Part shown: positions 16,780 to 25,686 of the stretch, piece by piece
Position numbering within the stretch: the first letter of the stretch is position 1
How the letters are laid out: each line of letters starts with the position of its first letter
Source of the DNA: JAHEKO01 sp965212505
GTDB lineage: Bacteria > Acidobacteriota > Thermoanaerobaculia > Multivoradales > JAHEKO01
Assembly: GCA_965212505.1 (NCBI GenBank)
Contig: OZ243123.1
Coordinates: 1,736,001-1,800,000 of the forward strand
Direction: 5' to 3'
Length of the DNA: 64,000 nucleotides
Notes under the pieces: generated by a model
What the model saw: the letters and a program-made list of their open reading frames with translations, nothing else
The model's database searches: none
What the model was told of the DNA's origin: nothing
Position numbers and translations under genes: made by a program

Positions 16780-17013
16780 ATGGGACGCAAGAAAAAGGTA
16801 TTCATGCGCCGCCGCAAGGTGTGCCGCTTCTGCGCCGACAAGATCAACACGGCCGACTACAAGGACGTGAAGTTCCTTCAGCAGTACATCGTCGAGCGGT
16901 CGAAGATTCTGCCGCGGCGGATCTCCGGCACCTGCGCCAAGCACCAGCGGATGGTGCAGCAGGCGATCAAGCGCGCTCGCCACATCGCGCTGCTGCCCTT
17001 CACTTCGGACTAG
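16780..17013 (+). CDS. rpsR: Small ribosomal subunit protein bS18
   Basis: This is a 77-residue protein with the S18 core (ILPRRISGTCAKHQR and QQAIKRARHIALLPF). It keeps Cys pairs (CRFC and the later C), so it belongs to the cysteine-containing, potentially zinc-binding form of S18. The TAGGAG spanning the rpsF stop codon acts as its Shine-Dalgarno. It is the partner of S6. Confidence 0.97.
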   Translation: MGRKKKVFMRRRKVCRFCADKINTADYKDVKFLQQYIVERSKILPRRISGTCAKHQRMVQQAIKRARHIALLPFTSD

Positions 17014-17024
17014 GAGACGGACGG

Positions 17025-17471
17025 ATGCAAGTGATACTCATGCAAGACGTCCTGCACACGGGCGCCCGTGGCGAGGTCGTCAACGTCAAGCCCGGCTACG
17101 CGCGTAACTATCTCTTCCCGAATGGGTTTGCCCTTGAGGCGACACCGGGCAACCTCCAGGTCTTCGAGCAGCAGAAGAAGAAGATCGAGATCGCCCACGA
17201 GGAGGAGCGCGGGAAGGCCACCGAGCTCGCAGCGCAGATCGAAGGTACCGAGATCAAGATCGCCAAGCTGGTCGGCGAGTCCGAGACCCTCTACGGGTCG
17301 GTGACCGCTGCCGAGGTGGCCGAGGCGCTCGAGAACGCGGGTGTCCACGTCGATCGACGGCGGATCGATCTCGAAGGTGGGATCAAGACGCTCGGAGACC
17401 ATTCGGTGAAGATCGAGCTGCACTCGGACGTCAGCGCCGAAGTGACCGTTCAGGTCGTCGCCGAAGAGTAG
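17025..17471 (+). CDS. rplI: Large ribosomal subunit protein bL9
   Basis: This is a 148-residue protein, MQVILMQDVLHTGARGEVV..., with the N-terminal rRNA-binding domain (VKPGYARNYLFPNGFA), a long connecting helix and a C-terminal domain (LYGSVTAAEVAEAL). Its ATG at 17025 is preceded by a TAGGAG that reuses the stop codon of rpsR. Confidence 0.97.
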   Translation: MQVILMQDVLHTGARGEVVNVKPGYARNYLFPNGFALEATPGNLQVFEQQKKKIEIAHEEERGKATELAAQIEGTEIKIAKLVGESETLYGSVTAAEVAEALENAGVHVDRRRIDLEGGIKTLGDHSVKIELHSDVSAEVTVQVVAEE

Positions 17472-17481
17472 GACGGGTCGG

Positions 17482-18039
17482 CTGAGCGTTCCTCCGCACG
17501 AAGAGCTTCCGGGGCCCGCCAACGGGGCGGACTCCGGAGAGCCTTCGATTGAGGATTTTCGCTCGGGAAAGACGTACGACATCCGGGACTGGCAGTGGCT
17601 CTGGAAGGAAGACCGTGTCTTCCCTCAGGAGAGCCACCGGCCGGGCCTTGTCGGCAAGCTCGTCGTCGGTTTCAAGAAGCTACTGCGGCCGATCGTTCGG
17701 TCGCCACAGGCGGATCTGTGGGATCGGCAGCGGATCTTCAACCTAGTTGTCCTCTCACATCTCGAGCAGCTCCACGAGCGGTTCGACGAGCTCGGTCAGG
17801 ATCTCCAGACCGTGCAGAACGAGATCGTGAGCGATCTCCACTCGGTGCAGAAGGACTACATCCGCGACGTGAGCGAGCTGCGTGAGCGGGTCGAGTTTCT
17901 CGAGTCGTTCATGCGCGAGGGGCTTCAGGAGCTCACGCACCACAACGACGCGCTCTTCACCCGGGTCGATCAGAAGCTCGACCGCTTCCGGCGCGAGACG
18001 CGAGAGCTGCGCGAAGCCGCCGAGCGCGAGTCGCGCTAG
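17482..18039 (+). CDS. Coiled-coil protein of unknown function with a CTG start codon
   Basis: This frame is open from 17446, and the first ATG/GTG/TTG codon is GTG 17812, deep inside a conserved-looking helical region. CTG 17482 lies 8 nt after AGGA (17470-17473), and that AGGA overlaps the rplI stop in the same way as the Shine-Dalgarnos of rpsR and rplI. The resulting 185-residue protein has a Trp-rich stretch (IRDWQWLWKEDRVFP), a basic amphipathic helix (KLVVGFKKLLRPIVR), then a long coiled coil (LHERFDELGQDLQ ... ETRELREAAERES). The middle part resembles N-terminal linkers of some polysaccharide-associated methyltransferases. The function is unknown. Confidence 0.7.
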   Translation: MSVPPHEELPGPANGADSGEPSIEDFRSGKTYDIRDWQWLWKEDRVFPQESHRPGLVGKLVVGFKKLLRPIVRSPQADLWDRQRIFNLVVLSHLEQLHERFDELGQDLQTVQNEIVSDLHSVQKDYIRDVSELRERVEFLESFMREGLQELTHHNDALFTRVDQKLDRFRRETRELREAAERESR

Positions 18040-18064
18040 TTGCGGCGACTGCCGGGCTGCCTCT

Positions 18065-18094
18065 AGTTCGCAGGTTCCGAGTCGGCCGCCCAGT
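18065..18094. repeat. 30-bp exact direct repeat, copy 1 (duplicate of the mrcA 3' end)
   Basis: It is identical over 30 bp to 18189-18218, which encodes the last residues of the PBP gene (WAADSEPAN). This copy is outside any gene, and the equivalent of the stop is altered. It lies 124 bp from copy 2. Confidence 0.9.
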
Positions 18095-18120
18095 GGCTTG
18101 CAATCGCCCTGCTGGGGGTG

Positions 18121-18141
18121 GTCGGCTCGCGCCGACGTTTT
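18121..18141 (+). terminator. Candidate intrinsic terminator
   Basis: GTCGGC (18121-18126) and GCCGAC (18131-18136) form a 6-bp stem with a TCGC loop, followed by G and four Ts. It lies between convergent genes, 82 bp after the coiled-coil gene of the ribosomal protein operon. The T-run is short. Confidence 0.5.
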
Positions 18142-18186
18142 GATGCAGGCGTTCGCGACCGCGACTGAGCGGCCACGAACCCGCCT

Positions 18187-20679
18187 TCAGTTCGCAGGTT
18201 CCGAGTCGGCCGCCCAGTTCTGGATGATGGGGTCCCAGTCGGCGACGCCGTCGGGCATCCGTTCGCCGGCTTTCGGCACGTAGAAGGCGAGCTGCTGGTA
18301 CCACGGCAGCTCCATGATGCGGTTCCAGCGGGCGTTGAAGGGCAGGGCGGGCTCGGTTCCGGCGACGAAGGCTTCGTCGATGACGGTCTCGGCTCCAGGG
18401 CCGGCGAGCATGCCGGTGTGGTAGTCGATCGGCTGGAAGACGATGCCGGGAGGGGCGATGAACTCGTCGGCGGGGTTGATCCAGCCGTCCTCGAGGCCGT
18501 CTTCGACCAGCTGAATCCAGATCGGCAGAGCGGCGGTCGCGCCGGTCATGTTGCGCCCGATGGACTTTTTCACGTCGTGTCCAACCCAGACGAGAATCGA
18601 GTGGCGGGGTGTGAAGCCGGCGAACCAGGCGTCGGCGTTGTCGTCGGTTGTACCCGTCTTGCCCGCGAGCGCAGCCTCGAGGCGCTTGGCCGAGCCGCCG
18701 GTTCCACGGTCGATGACGCCTTCGAGGGTATGGCTGAGCACAAACGCCACCTCGGGGTCCATCGCCTTGTGTGCGGTGAGCGTATGTTGTTCCAAGAGGC
18801 CACCGTTCGGTTCGCGCACGCTTTCGATCAGGTACGGCTTGACGAACAGTCCCTGATTCGCAAACACGGCGTAGGCCGCCGCGATCTCCAGAGGGCTCAG
18901 GTCGACCGCGCCCAACGCCAGGCTGGGGTAGGGGTGGAGGTCCGACTCGATGCCTGAGCTCTGCGCGAAGTCGATGACCTGTTGTGCACCGACGAGGTCC
19001 ATGAGCTTGACCATCGAAACGTTGTAGGAGTCCTCGATCGACTTTCGGAGGGTCGAGATGCCGTAGTACTGACGGTAGTAGTTACGAGGGCTGTACGGAG
19101 GTTCGTCGGGAAGTCCGGGGAAGGCGACGGGAGCGTCGTAGAGCGTGTCGGCCGGGGTGTAGCCCATCTTGAGCGCCGCGCCGAGCACGAACGGTTTGAA
19201 CGACGAGCCCGCCTGTCGGCGCGCCTGAGTAACGCGGTTGAACTTGCTGCGCTGGAAGTCCCAGCCCCCGACCATCGCGCGGATCGCTCCGGTGGCCGCT
19301 TCGATCACCACCACAGCGCCTTCGACCTCGGGCTCCTGGTCGAGGACGAGTTGCCGCTCGGCCCCGTCTTCTTCTGAGTCGGCGAACCGGAACCAGGCGA
19401 CGTCACCGCGCCCGAGGAGCTGTCGCGGGGCGCTCTTGCCTGTCCACTTGATCCCTTCGGCGCTCAGTTCGAACGTCTCGCCACCGAGCTTGACCTGCGC
19501 GGTGTTGCCCGAGGCTTCGAGCACGATGCCACGATTCCATCGCCCCGTCCGCAGATCGAGACGATTCCAGGAGGGGAGCTCCGCCGCCTCGAGGTCTTCG
19601 ACCTCCAGGCGCTCGAGTGGGCCCCGGTAGCCCTTCAGGTGGTCGAGTCGGGAAAGCCCTGAGCGGAGCGCCGCCTCCGCACTCGCCTGGATCGTCGTGT
19701 CGAGGGTGGTCTCCACCTGCAAGCCCTGTTCGAGCAGCCCCCGGCTGCCGTACCGGTTCTCGAGGTACTTCCGAATCTCCTCGGCGAAGTAGGGCGCCAT
19801 CTCCTCTTCGGGAAGGCGTGTCGTCACCTCGAGGGGCTCGGCGATCGCAGCCTCGAACTCCTCGGGCGTGATGAAGCCCTCTTCGCGCATCCGTCGCAGG
19901 ACGTAGTTCCGGCGGTTCACCACCAGGTCGGGGCGGCGGTAGGGGCTGTAGGCGCTCGGTCGCTGGGGGATGCCGGCGAGTGTCGCCGCCTCGGGGATGC
20001 TCAGTTCCCCGACCTCTTTGCCGAAGTAGGAGCGCGCCGCGGCCGCCATGCCGTAGTTGTTGTGTCCCATGAACATCAGGTTGCAGTAGAGCGTGATGAT
20101 CTGCTGCTTGCTGAAGCGCTTTTCGAGCTCGACTGCGAGAAACGCCTCTTCAACCTTCCGGCGCCACCGCTTCTCGGGCGAAAGGAACAGGTTCCTCGCC
20201 AGCTGCTGCGTGATGGTCGAGCCGCCCATGGCGTAGCGCCCTTGCATCAGGTTCTTGAACATCGCACGGGCGACGCCCTGGATGTCGATCCCGCCGTGCT
20301 GCAGGAAGTTGGCGTCCTCGGCGGCGAGAACGGCCTGTTCGAGGCGATCCGGAACCTCGCCGTCGGCGATCAGCACTCGACGCTCGCGAGCGAAGGTCGC
20401 AAACTCGGCGCTGTCGCGGTCGAACAGCCGGGTGATCTGCCCCGGCTCGAAATCCGCGACCGACTCGACCTTGGGAACTCGAATGACGGCCGCCAGACTC
20501 ACGCCGGCGATGGCGCCAATCGCCACCACGACTAGCACCGGCACAACCCAGTAGAGGGTGAGTCGCTGATGCCGGCTCAATGAGAGGCGGAAGCGCTTCG
20601 GCTTCGCAGGTTTGTCTCCGGAAGACGGCTTGCGAGGTGTCGGCTTCTTGCCTGGCGGTGGCAGCGGGTCGAACTCCAC
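18187..20679 (-). CDS. mrcA: Bifunctional penicillin-binding protein 1A (PBP1A)
   Basis: This is an 830-residue class A PBP with a Pro/Lys-rich cytoplasmic tail and one transmembrane helix (about 42-65). The GT51 transglycosylase domain has the catalytic EDANFLQHGG motif (about 121) and GGSTITQQLARN. The transpeptidase domain has SSFK (about 491), SYN (about 551) and KTGTT (about 673). It polymerises and cross-links peptidoglycan in the periplasm. The start is GTG 20679. A perfect TATAAT lies 6 nt before it and no Shine-Dalgarno is present, so the mRNA may be leaderless. The last codons are duplicated downstream as a 30-bp repeat. Confidence 0.95.
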   Translation of the reverse strand: MEFDPLPPPGKKPTPRKPSSGDKPAKPKRFRLSLSRHQRLTLYWVVPVLVVVAIGAIAGVSLAAVIRVPKVESVADFEPGQITRLFDRDSAEFATFARERRVLIADGEVPDRLEQAVLAAEDANFLQHGGIDIQGVARAMFKNLMQGRYAMGGSTITQQLARNLFLSPEKRWRRKVEEAFLAVELEKRFSKQQIITLYCNLMFMGHNNYGMAAAARSYFGKEVGELSIPEAATLAGIPQRPSAYSPYRRPDLVVNRRNYVLRRMREEGFITPEEFEAAIAEPLEVTTRLPEEEMAPYFAEEIRKYLENRYGSRGLLEQGLQVETTLDTTIQASAEAALRSGLSRLDHLKGYRGPLERLEVEDLEAAELPSWNRLDLRTGRWNRGIVLEASGNTAQVKLGGETFELSAEGIKWTGKSAPRQLLGRGDVAWFRFADSEEDGAERQLVLDQEPEVEGAVVVIEAATGAIRAMVGGWDFQRSKFNRVTQARRQAGSSFKPFVLGAALKMGYTPADTLYDAPVAFPGLPDEPPYSPRNYYRQYYGISTLRKSIEDSYNVSMVKLMDLVGAQQVIDFAQSSGIESDLHPYPSLALGAVDLSPLEIAAAYAVFANQGLFVKPYLIESVREPNGGLLEQHTLTAHKAMDPEVAFVLSHTLEGVIDRGTGGSAKRLEAALAGKTGTTDDNADAWFAGFTPRHSILVWVGHDVKKSIGRNMTGATAALPIWIQLVEDGLEDGWINPADEFIAPPGIVFQPIDYHTGMLAGPGAETVIDEAFVAGTEPALPFNARWNRIMELPWYQQLAFYVPKAGERMPDGVADWDPIIQNWAADSEPAN
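18189..18218. repeat. 30-bp exact direct repeat, copy 2 (within the mrcA 3' end)
   Basis: This is the coding copy of the pair. It spans the stop codon region and final residues of the penicillin-binding protein gene. The 94 bp between the copies hold the terminator-like hairpin. Confidence 0.9.
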
Positions 20680-20685
20680 AGTGGA

Positions 20686-20691
20686 ATTATA
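20686..20691 (-). promoter_or_regulatory. TATAAT -10 box of mrcA (leaderless start)
   Basis: A perfect TATAAT is followed by 6 nt and then the GTG start, so transcription should begin at or next to the start codon. No TTGACA-like -35 box is visible 16-18 bp upstream. Confidence 0.6.
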
Positions 20692-20700
20692 CGGGCGAGG

Positions 20701-21228
20701 TCAGCCGGCGGGGACGAGCCGTCGAATCTGCTCGGCGCGGAAGACGAGCTCCCCGGCGACCCTCGACGCGAAGACCACCGGCGGGCCGGGGTAGAGGTCG
20801 GCGAAGAACATTGAGGTGGTGCTGTCGCCGTCGGCCTCGACTCGGTACAGCCAGCCCTCGAGGCGTCCGAGCTCGGTCTCTGCGACGTGGCGTGCACGGC
20901 TGGCGGAAGCGGCCGGGAAGGTGGCGTGGTCGCGCAGGTCGGTCCAGCGCGCTTCGGCGAAGCTCTTTTCGCCCGTTGGAGCGCCCGCCGAGTCCACCGG
21001 TTGATCGGAAATGGTCGCCGCCTCGGCGCTCCAGCTCTCGACCGTCATTCTCGAGAGGCTCTCCTGTTCCGCGTTCCACGTACGGGTCACGATCTCCAGG
21101 CCGAGCGGGAAGGCGTCTCGGATCTGCTCCGCGGTGTAGGGAGTCGGTAGGGTCTCCTGCGAAACGCCGGGGTGTGCCCAGATACCCAGCGCCAGCAGGC
21201 AGAGGGCGGTGACTCGTCTCGGTTGCAT
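20701..21228 (-). CDS. Secreted protein of unknown function
   Basis: This is a 175-residue protein from ATG 21228, with AGGAG 6 nt upstream. A signal peptide (VTALCLLALGIWAHPGVSQ) precedes a mixed alpha/beta body with no motif I recognise (EIVTRTWNAEQESLSRMTVE; SMFFADLYPGPPVVFASRV). It ends 21 bp before the mrcA start, so the mrcA promoter must lie in its last codons or the short gap. It is divergent from the small membrane protein at 21299. Confidence 0.65.
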   Translation of the reverse strand: MQPRRVTALCLLALGIWAHPGVSQETLPTPYTAEQIRDAFPLGLEIVTRTWNAEQESLSRMTVESWSAEAATISDQPVDSAGAPTGEKSFAEARWTDLRDHATFPAASASRARHVAETELGRLEGWLYRVEADGDSTTSMFFADLYPGPPVVFASRVAGELVFRAEQIRRLVPAG

Positions 21229-21298
21229 GCAGATCACTCCTGTTCTGGTTTCGTCGGCTACTGTCCCTTGCCCGCTTCCGCCGCCGATGATAGGAAAC

Positions 21299-21853
21299 AT
21301 GCAGGAGCGAGCGGTGCAGGAACCAGACAGCGAAGTCAACGATAGCGCGACCGTCGAGCCGGGCACTCCCGCCTCGCCGTTTGATGCCGCGCCCCAGGAC
21401 CCAGCTGCGCTCAAGGGGTGTAGCCGGCCGGTGCTGATTGGGTGCGGAGCGACCGTGTTGATCGGGGCTCTGTGCTTCCTGCTGCTGATCGTCAAGGCCA
21501 AAGATCTCTTCATCTGGGCCTTCGAGACCAACGCTCAACAGATTCTCGCCAATCTTCCGCCGGACATCTCCGACGAGGAGGAGGAGCGCCTCCGTCGAGC
21601 CTTCGACGGCGCGTCCAACGCGGTGATCGAAGGTCGCATCGACATGAATGGGCTTCAGGATCTGCAGTCGGCGCTTGCGCTGGCGGGCAAGGGGAGTGTC
21701 TCGCGCGAAGAGATTCTGGAGGCGACCTTGGCGCTCGAGAGGATCGCTCAGGCCCCGTCGCCGTTCGAGGAACCGGTCGACGAGCCGCAGGAGACGCTGC
21801 CGTCGCCGGTCGACGCGCGAGGTCCGGGCGAAGCGTCGCCGGCCGTCGCGTGA
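21299..21853 (+). CDS. Single-pass membrane protein upstream of uvrB
   Basis: A protein of about 184 residues with a hydrophilic N-terminus, one strong transmembrane helix (VLIGCGATVLIGALCFLLLIV), an acidic helical segment after the membrane and a Pro/Glu-rich tail. It has no recognised domain. An in-frame ATG at 21287 is an alternative start. Its TGA overlaps the uvrB ATG (TGATG), so uvrB translation is probably coupled to it. Confidence 0.6.
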   Translation: MQERAVQEPDSEVNDSATVEPGTPASPFDAAPQDPAALKGCSRPVLIGCGATVLIGALCFLLLIVKAKDLFIWAFETNAQQILANLPPDISDEEEERLRRAFDGASNAVIEGRIDMNGLQDLQSALALAGKGSVSREEILEATLALERIAQAPSPFEEPVDEPQETLPSPVDARGPGEASPAVA

Positions 21854-23850
21854 TGGATCGGTTTCGACTGGAGTCTCCCTATTCGCCCCAGGGCGATCAG
21901 CCGGGAGCGATCCAGCAGCTCGTCGAGGGCATCGAGCGAGGTGACAAGGAGCAGGTGCTTCTGGGCGTGACCGGCTCGGGCAAGACCTTCACCGTCGCGA
22001 AGATTATCGAGGCGGTGAATCGGCCGACGCTCGTCCTTTCGCACAACAAGACCCTCGCCGCGCAGCTCTTTCAGGAGTTTCGTAGCTTTTTCCCTCACAG
22101 CGCGGTCGAGTACTTCGTCTCGTACTACGACTACTACCAGCCCGAGGCCTACGTGCCGCAGAGCGACACGTACATCGAGAAGGAGACGACGATCAACGAG
22201 CAGATCGACCGTCTCCGACTGCGCGCCACCAAGGCGCTGTTCGACCGTCGAGACGTGCTGGTCGTCGCCTCGGTGTCGTGCATCTACGGTCTCGGTTCGC
22301 CGGAGTCGTTTTACGGCATGCTCTATTTCTTCAGCAAGGGCGACGACCGGGGGATGGAGCCGGCACTGCGCGCGCTGGTCGACATGCAGTACGAGCGAAC
22401 CCAGCTCGACCTGCACCCCGGAAGCTTCCGGGCGCGCGGAGACGTAATCGAAGTCCTGCCCGCCTACGAGGAGCGCGGGGTCCGGGTGGAGTACTTCGGC
22501 GACGAGATCGAACGGATCACTCGCTTCGATGTCCTGCGGGGTGACGAGTTGGAAGAGGTCGACCGGATCGGCATCTTCCCCAAGACCCACTACGTGACGC
22601 CTCGCGACAAGCTGCTCAAGGCCATCGAGACGATCGGTGCCGAACTCAAGGAGCGGCTCGCCGTCCTCGAGCAGGAGGAGAAGCTCCTCGAGCGGCAGCG
22701 ACTCGAGCAGCGCACACGTTTCGATCTCGAGATGCTGCGAGAGATTGGGTTCTGCCACGGCATCGAGAACTACTCTCGTCACCTCTCGGGTCGCTCTCCT
22801 GGGGAGCCGCCGCCGACCCTGCTGGACTACCTGCCGGACGACTGGCTGCTGATCGTGGACGAGTGTCACCAGTCGATTCCGCAGGTGCGCGGCATGTTCC
22901 ATGGCGATCGGTCGCGGAAGCAGACGCTGGTCGACTTCGGGTTTCGACTGCCGAGCGCGCTCGATAACCGCCCGCTCACCTTCGAAGAGTTCGACGAGCG
23001 AGTTGGCCAGCGGCTCTACGTCTCGGCAACTCCGGGCCCCTGGGAGTTGGAGCGCACCGGCGGCGTGTTCGTGGAGCAGGTGGTCCGTCCGACCGGCTTG
23101 CTCGATCCGGTGATCGAAGTGCATCCGGCACGCGGTCAGGTCGATCATCTCGTCGGCGAGATTCGAACGGTTGTCGAGCGAAACGAACGGGTCCTGGTGA
23201 CCACCCTGACCAAGCGGATGGCGGAGGAGCTCACGCAGTACTTCACCGAGCTCGACATGCGTGTGCGTTATCTCCACAGCGACGTCGACACGCTGGAACG
23301 GGTAGAGATCATCACCGCCCTTCGCCGCGGCGAATTCGACGTTTTGGTCGGGATCAACCTGCTCCGAGAGGGCCTCGACCTACCGGAGGTCTCGCTGGTG
23401 GCGATTCTCGACGCCGACAAGGAGGGTTTCTTGCGTAGCGAGACGTCGTTGATCCAGACGGCGGGCCGCGCGGCGAGAAACATCGAAGGGCGAGTCATCT
23501 TCTACGCCGACAAGGTGACCGATTCGATGCGGCGGGCGCTCGACGAAACCGGCCGCCGGCGAGAGCGGCAGGACGCGTACAACAAGGAACACGGGATCGA
23601 GCCGCGGACGATTCTCAAGGACATCCACAGTCCGCTCGTGCAGATGAGCAACCTCGACTACTTCTCTCCGCCGGGCGAAGGTAGTTCGCAGCTCGAGGTC
23701 GCGGAGGACCCCGATCTACCGCTGTCGGAGCGCATCAAGCGACTCGATAAAGAGATGAAGGCGGCGGCCAAGCGGTTGGAGTTCGAGGAGGCGGCGGTCC
23801 TGCGCGACAAGTTGCGTGAGCTCAAGGAGCTCCAGATCATCTCCGGCTGA
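21853..23850 (+). CDS. uvrB: Excinuclease ABC subunit B
   Basis: A 665-residue helicase-like subunit that verifies DNA damage in nucleotide excision repair. Walker A GVTGSGKT is at residues 38-45, the beta-hairpin region is YYDYYQPEAYVPQ, motif II is DECH (336-339), motif VI is QTAGRAARN, and the C-terminal UvrC-binding UVR domain is LDKEMKAAAKRLEFEEAAVL. Length and order match the family. uvrC follows 18 bp downstream; uvrA is not in the window. Confidence 0.98.
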   Translation: MDRFRLESPYSPQGDQPGAIQQLVEGIERGDKEQVLLGVTGSGKTFTVAKIIEAVNRPTLVLSHNKTLAAQLFQEFRSFFPHSAVEYFVSYYDYYQPEAYVPQSDTYIEKETTINEQIDRLRLRATKALFDRRDVLVVASVSCIYGLGSPESFYGMLYFFSKGDDRGMEPALRALVDMQYERTQLDLHPGSFRARGDVIEVLPAYEERGVRVEYFGDEIERITRFDVLRGDELEEVDRIGIFPKTHYVTPRDKLLKAIETIGAELKERLAVLEQEEKLLERQRLEQRTRFDLEMLREIGFCHGIENYSRHLSGRSPGEPPPTLLDYLPDDWLLIVDECHQSIPQVRGMFHGDRSRKQTLVDFGFRLPSALDNRPLTFEEFDERVGQRLYVSATPGPWELERTGGVFVEQVVRPTGLLDPVIEVHPARGQVDHLVGEIRTVVERNERVLVTTLTKRMAEELTQYFTELDMRVRYLHSDVDTLERVEIITALRRGEFDVLVGINLLREGLDLPEVSLVAILDADKEGFLRSETSLIQTAGRAARNIEGRVIFYADKVTDSMRRALDETGRRRERQDAYNKEHGIEPRTILKDIHSPLVQMSNLDYFSPPGEGSSQLEVAEDPDLPLSERIKRLDKEMKAAAKRLEFEEAAVLRDKLRELKELQIISG

Positions 23851-23868
23851 CGAGACGACGGGTCGAGA

Positions 23869-25677
23869 ATGCGCGCCGAGGTAGAGGAACGCATCCGGAG
23901 CCTCCCCGATCGGCCCGGCATTTACGTCTTTCTCGGGGTCGACGGACAGCCGCTCTATGTCGGCAAGGCCAAGTCGCTTCGCAAGCGGGTCGTCCACTAC
24001 CTGGCGGCCGACCAGGAGCCGAGGTTGGCCGCCATGGTCGCCGACGCCGCCGCCCTGGACTTCGTCGTCACGGATTCAGAGGCGGAAGCGCTCCTCCTCG
24101 AGAACAACTGGATCAAGCAGAAGCGGCCGCGCTACAACGTCCTGCTACGCGACGACAAGACCTACCCCTACCTCAAGCTCACGGCGGACGAGTATCCGCG
24201 GATCGTTTTCACCCGGAGGATTCGCAACGACGGCGCGCAGTATTTTGGGCCGTTCCTTCCCGGCGGGTTGGCTCGCAAGGCGATCAAGCTCGTCCAGAAG
24301 CTCTTCCAGGTGAGAGTCTGCAGCATCGAGATCGACGGGCGGCTGCCGCGCCCGTGCCTGTACTACGACATGAAGCGGTGTCTCGGCCCCTGTGTGGACG
24401 GCCTGACGACCCTCGAGGACTACTCGGTGGCGAGCGCTTCGACGCGGCTCTTCCTCGAGGGGCGGAACGACGAACTGATGCGCAGTCTGCGCCGGGAGAT
24501 GACCGCCGCGTCGGATCGCCTGGAGTACGAGGAGGCGGCGCGGCTACGCGACACCGCCGCCGAGATCGAGTCGATCGGCCAGCGAAGGAAGCTCTCGTCC
24601 GTGCGTGGAGACGACGTCGACATCTTTGGCTGCCTGGTGCGCGGTACCAAGGCGGCGGTTGTGGTGCTCGTCATGCGTGGAGGCCAGGTGCTCGACCGGC
24701 GCGAGCTCTTCTGGGAGGAGAGCCAAGAGCTCGAGTCGGCGGCGCTGCTCGACGAGCTCCTGCCGCAGCTCTACGACCGTACGAGCTTTATCCCCAAGGA
24801 GATCCATCTGCCTCTGCCGGTCGAGGGCGAGGAGGCGTTGGTCGACTGGCTGAGCGAGCGCAAGGGAGAGCGGGTCTACGTGCGGATGCCCTCGCGAGGG
24901 CCCAAGGCGGAGCGGGTTGCGCTGGCGAATCGCAACGCCGAGCTCGCCTTTCGGCGCCGGTTCCGCAGCGGCTCCAAGGCTCGGGAGGCGGTGCAGTCGC
25001 TCCGCGAAGCGCTGGAGCTGCCGGAAGAGCCGCGACGCGTCGAGGGCTTCGACATCTCGAACTTCCAGGGTGACCAGCCGGTTGCGTCGCTGGTCGTCTG
25101 GGAGGAAGGGCGAATGCGCAAGGGCGACTACAGGTCGTTCAACATCAAGGGGCTCGAGGGGCCCGACGACTTTGCTTCGATGAAGCAGGCCGTCGAACGC
25201 CGCTACCGTCGAGTGCTGGAAGAGGTCGGATCGATGCCGGACCTAATTCTTGTCGACGGAGGACGGGGTCAGCTCAACGCGGCTCTCGAGGCGCTGGCGG
25301 CGCTCGGAGTGGAGGAGACGCCGATCGCCGGGCTCGCGAAGAGAGAAGAAGAGATCTATCTACCCTCGCGTCCCGAGCCCATTCGGCTACCGCGCGCGGA
25401 CGCGGGCCTCCGCCTGCTCCAAGAGGTGCGCGACGAAGCGCACCGATTTGCGGTCTCCAGACATCGTCGGCGGCGCAGCAAGCGAGCGCTGGGCTCGCGA
25501 TTGGACGAGATTCCCGGGATCGGCCCGCGGCGTCGGCGGCAGCTCCTCCGTCAGTTCGGAAGCCTCGCCGGAGTCGAGGCGGCCTCCCTCGAGGAGCTTC
25601 AACAGGTCATCGGCAACGAGCTCGGCGTGCGCGTGTTCGAAAGGGCGCGCGCCTGGAGCGCCGCCGAGCCGGGTTAG
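23869..25677 (+). CDS. uvrC: Excinuclease ABC subunit C
   Basis: This is a 602-residue dual endonuclease. The N-terminal GIY-YIG nuclease domain (GIYVFLGVDGQPLYVGKA) makes the 3' incision. A central UVR motif (LRREMTAASDRLEYEEAARL) contacts UvrB. The RNase H-like domain (EGFDISNFQGDQPVASLVVW; LILVDGGRGQLNAA) makes the 5' incision. C-terminal helix-hairpin-helix motifs (LDEIPGIGPRRRRQLL) bind DNA. It follows uvrB in the same operon. Confidence 0.98.
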   Translation: MRAEVEERIRSLPDRPGIYVFLGVDGQPLYVGKAKSLRKRVVHYLAADQEPRLAAMVADAAALDFVVTDSEAEALLLENNWIKQKRPRYNVLLRDDKTYPYLKLTADEYPRIVFTRRIRNDGAQYFGPFLPGGLARKAIKLVQKLFQVRVCSIEIDGRLPRPCLYYDMKRCLGPCVDGLTTLEDYSVASASTRLFLEGRNDELMRSLRREMTAASDRLEYEEAARLRDTAAEIESIGQRRKLSSVRGDDVDIFGCLVRGTKAAVVVLVMRGGQVLDRRELFWEESQELESAALLDELLPQLYDRTSFIPKEIHLPLPVEGEEALVDWLSERKGERVYVRMPSRGPKAERVALANRNAELAFRRRFRSGSKAREAVQSLREALELPEEPRRVEGFDISNFQGDQPVASLVVWEEGRMRKGDYRSFNIKGLEGPDDFASMKQAVERRYRRVLEEVGSMPDLILVDGGRGQLNAALEALAALGVEETPIAGLAKREEEIYLPSRPEPIRLPRADAGLRLLQEVRDEAHRFAVSRHRRRRSKRALGSRLDEIPGIGPRRRRQLLRQFGSLAGVEAASLEELQQVIGNELGVRVFERARAWSAAEPG

Positions 25678-25686
25678 GATGGACTC

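Noticed and set aside
17812..18039. A 75-residue protein from GTG 17812 as the full gene after rplI
   Set aside because: Coding-like sequence continues upstream without a stop to 17446, and the CTG at 17482 has a well-placed Shine-Dalgarno.
21748..23277. A 509-codon frame antisense to uvrB
   Set aside because: Composition is typical of a shadow frame (Leu, His and Arg rich), with no start signal. uvrB is certain on the other strand.
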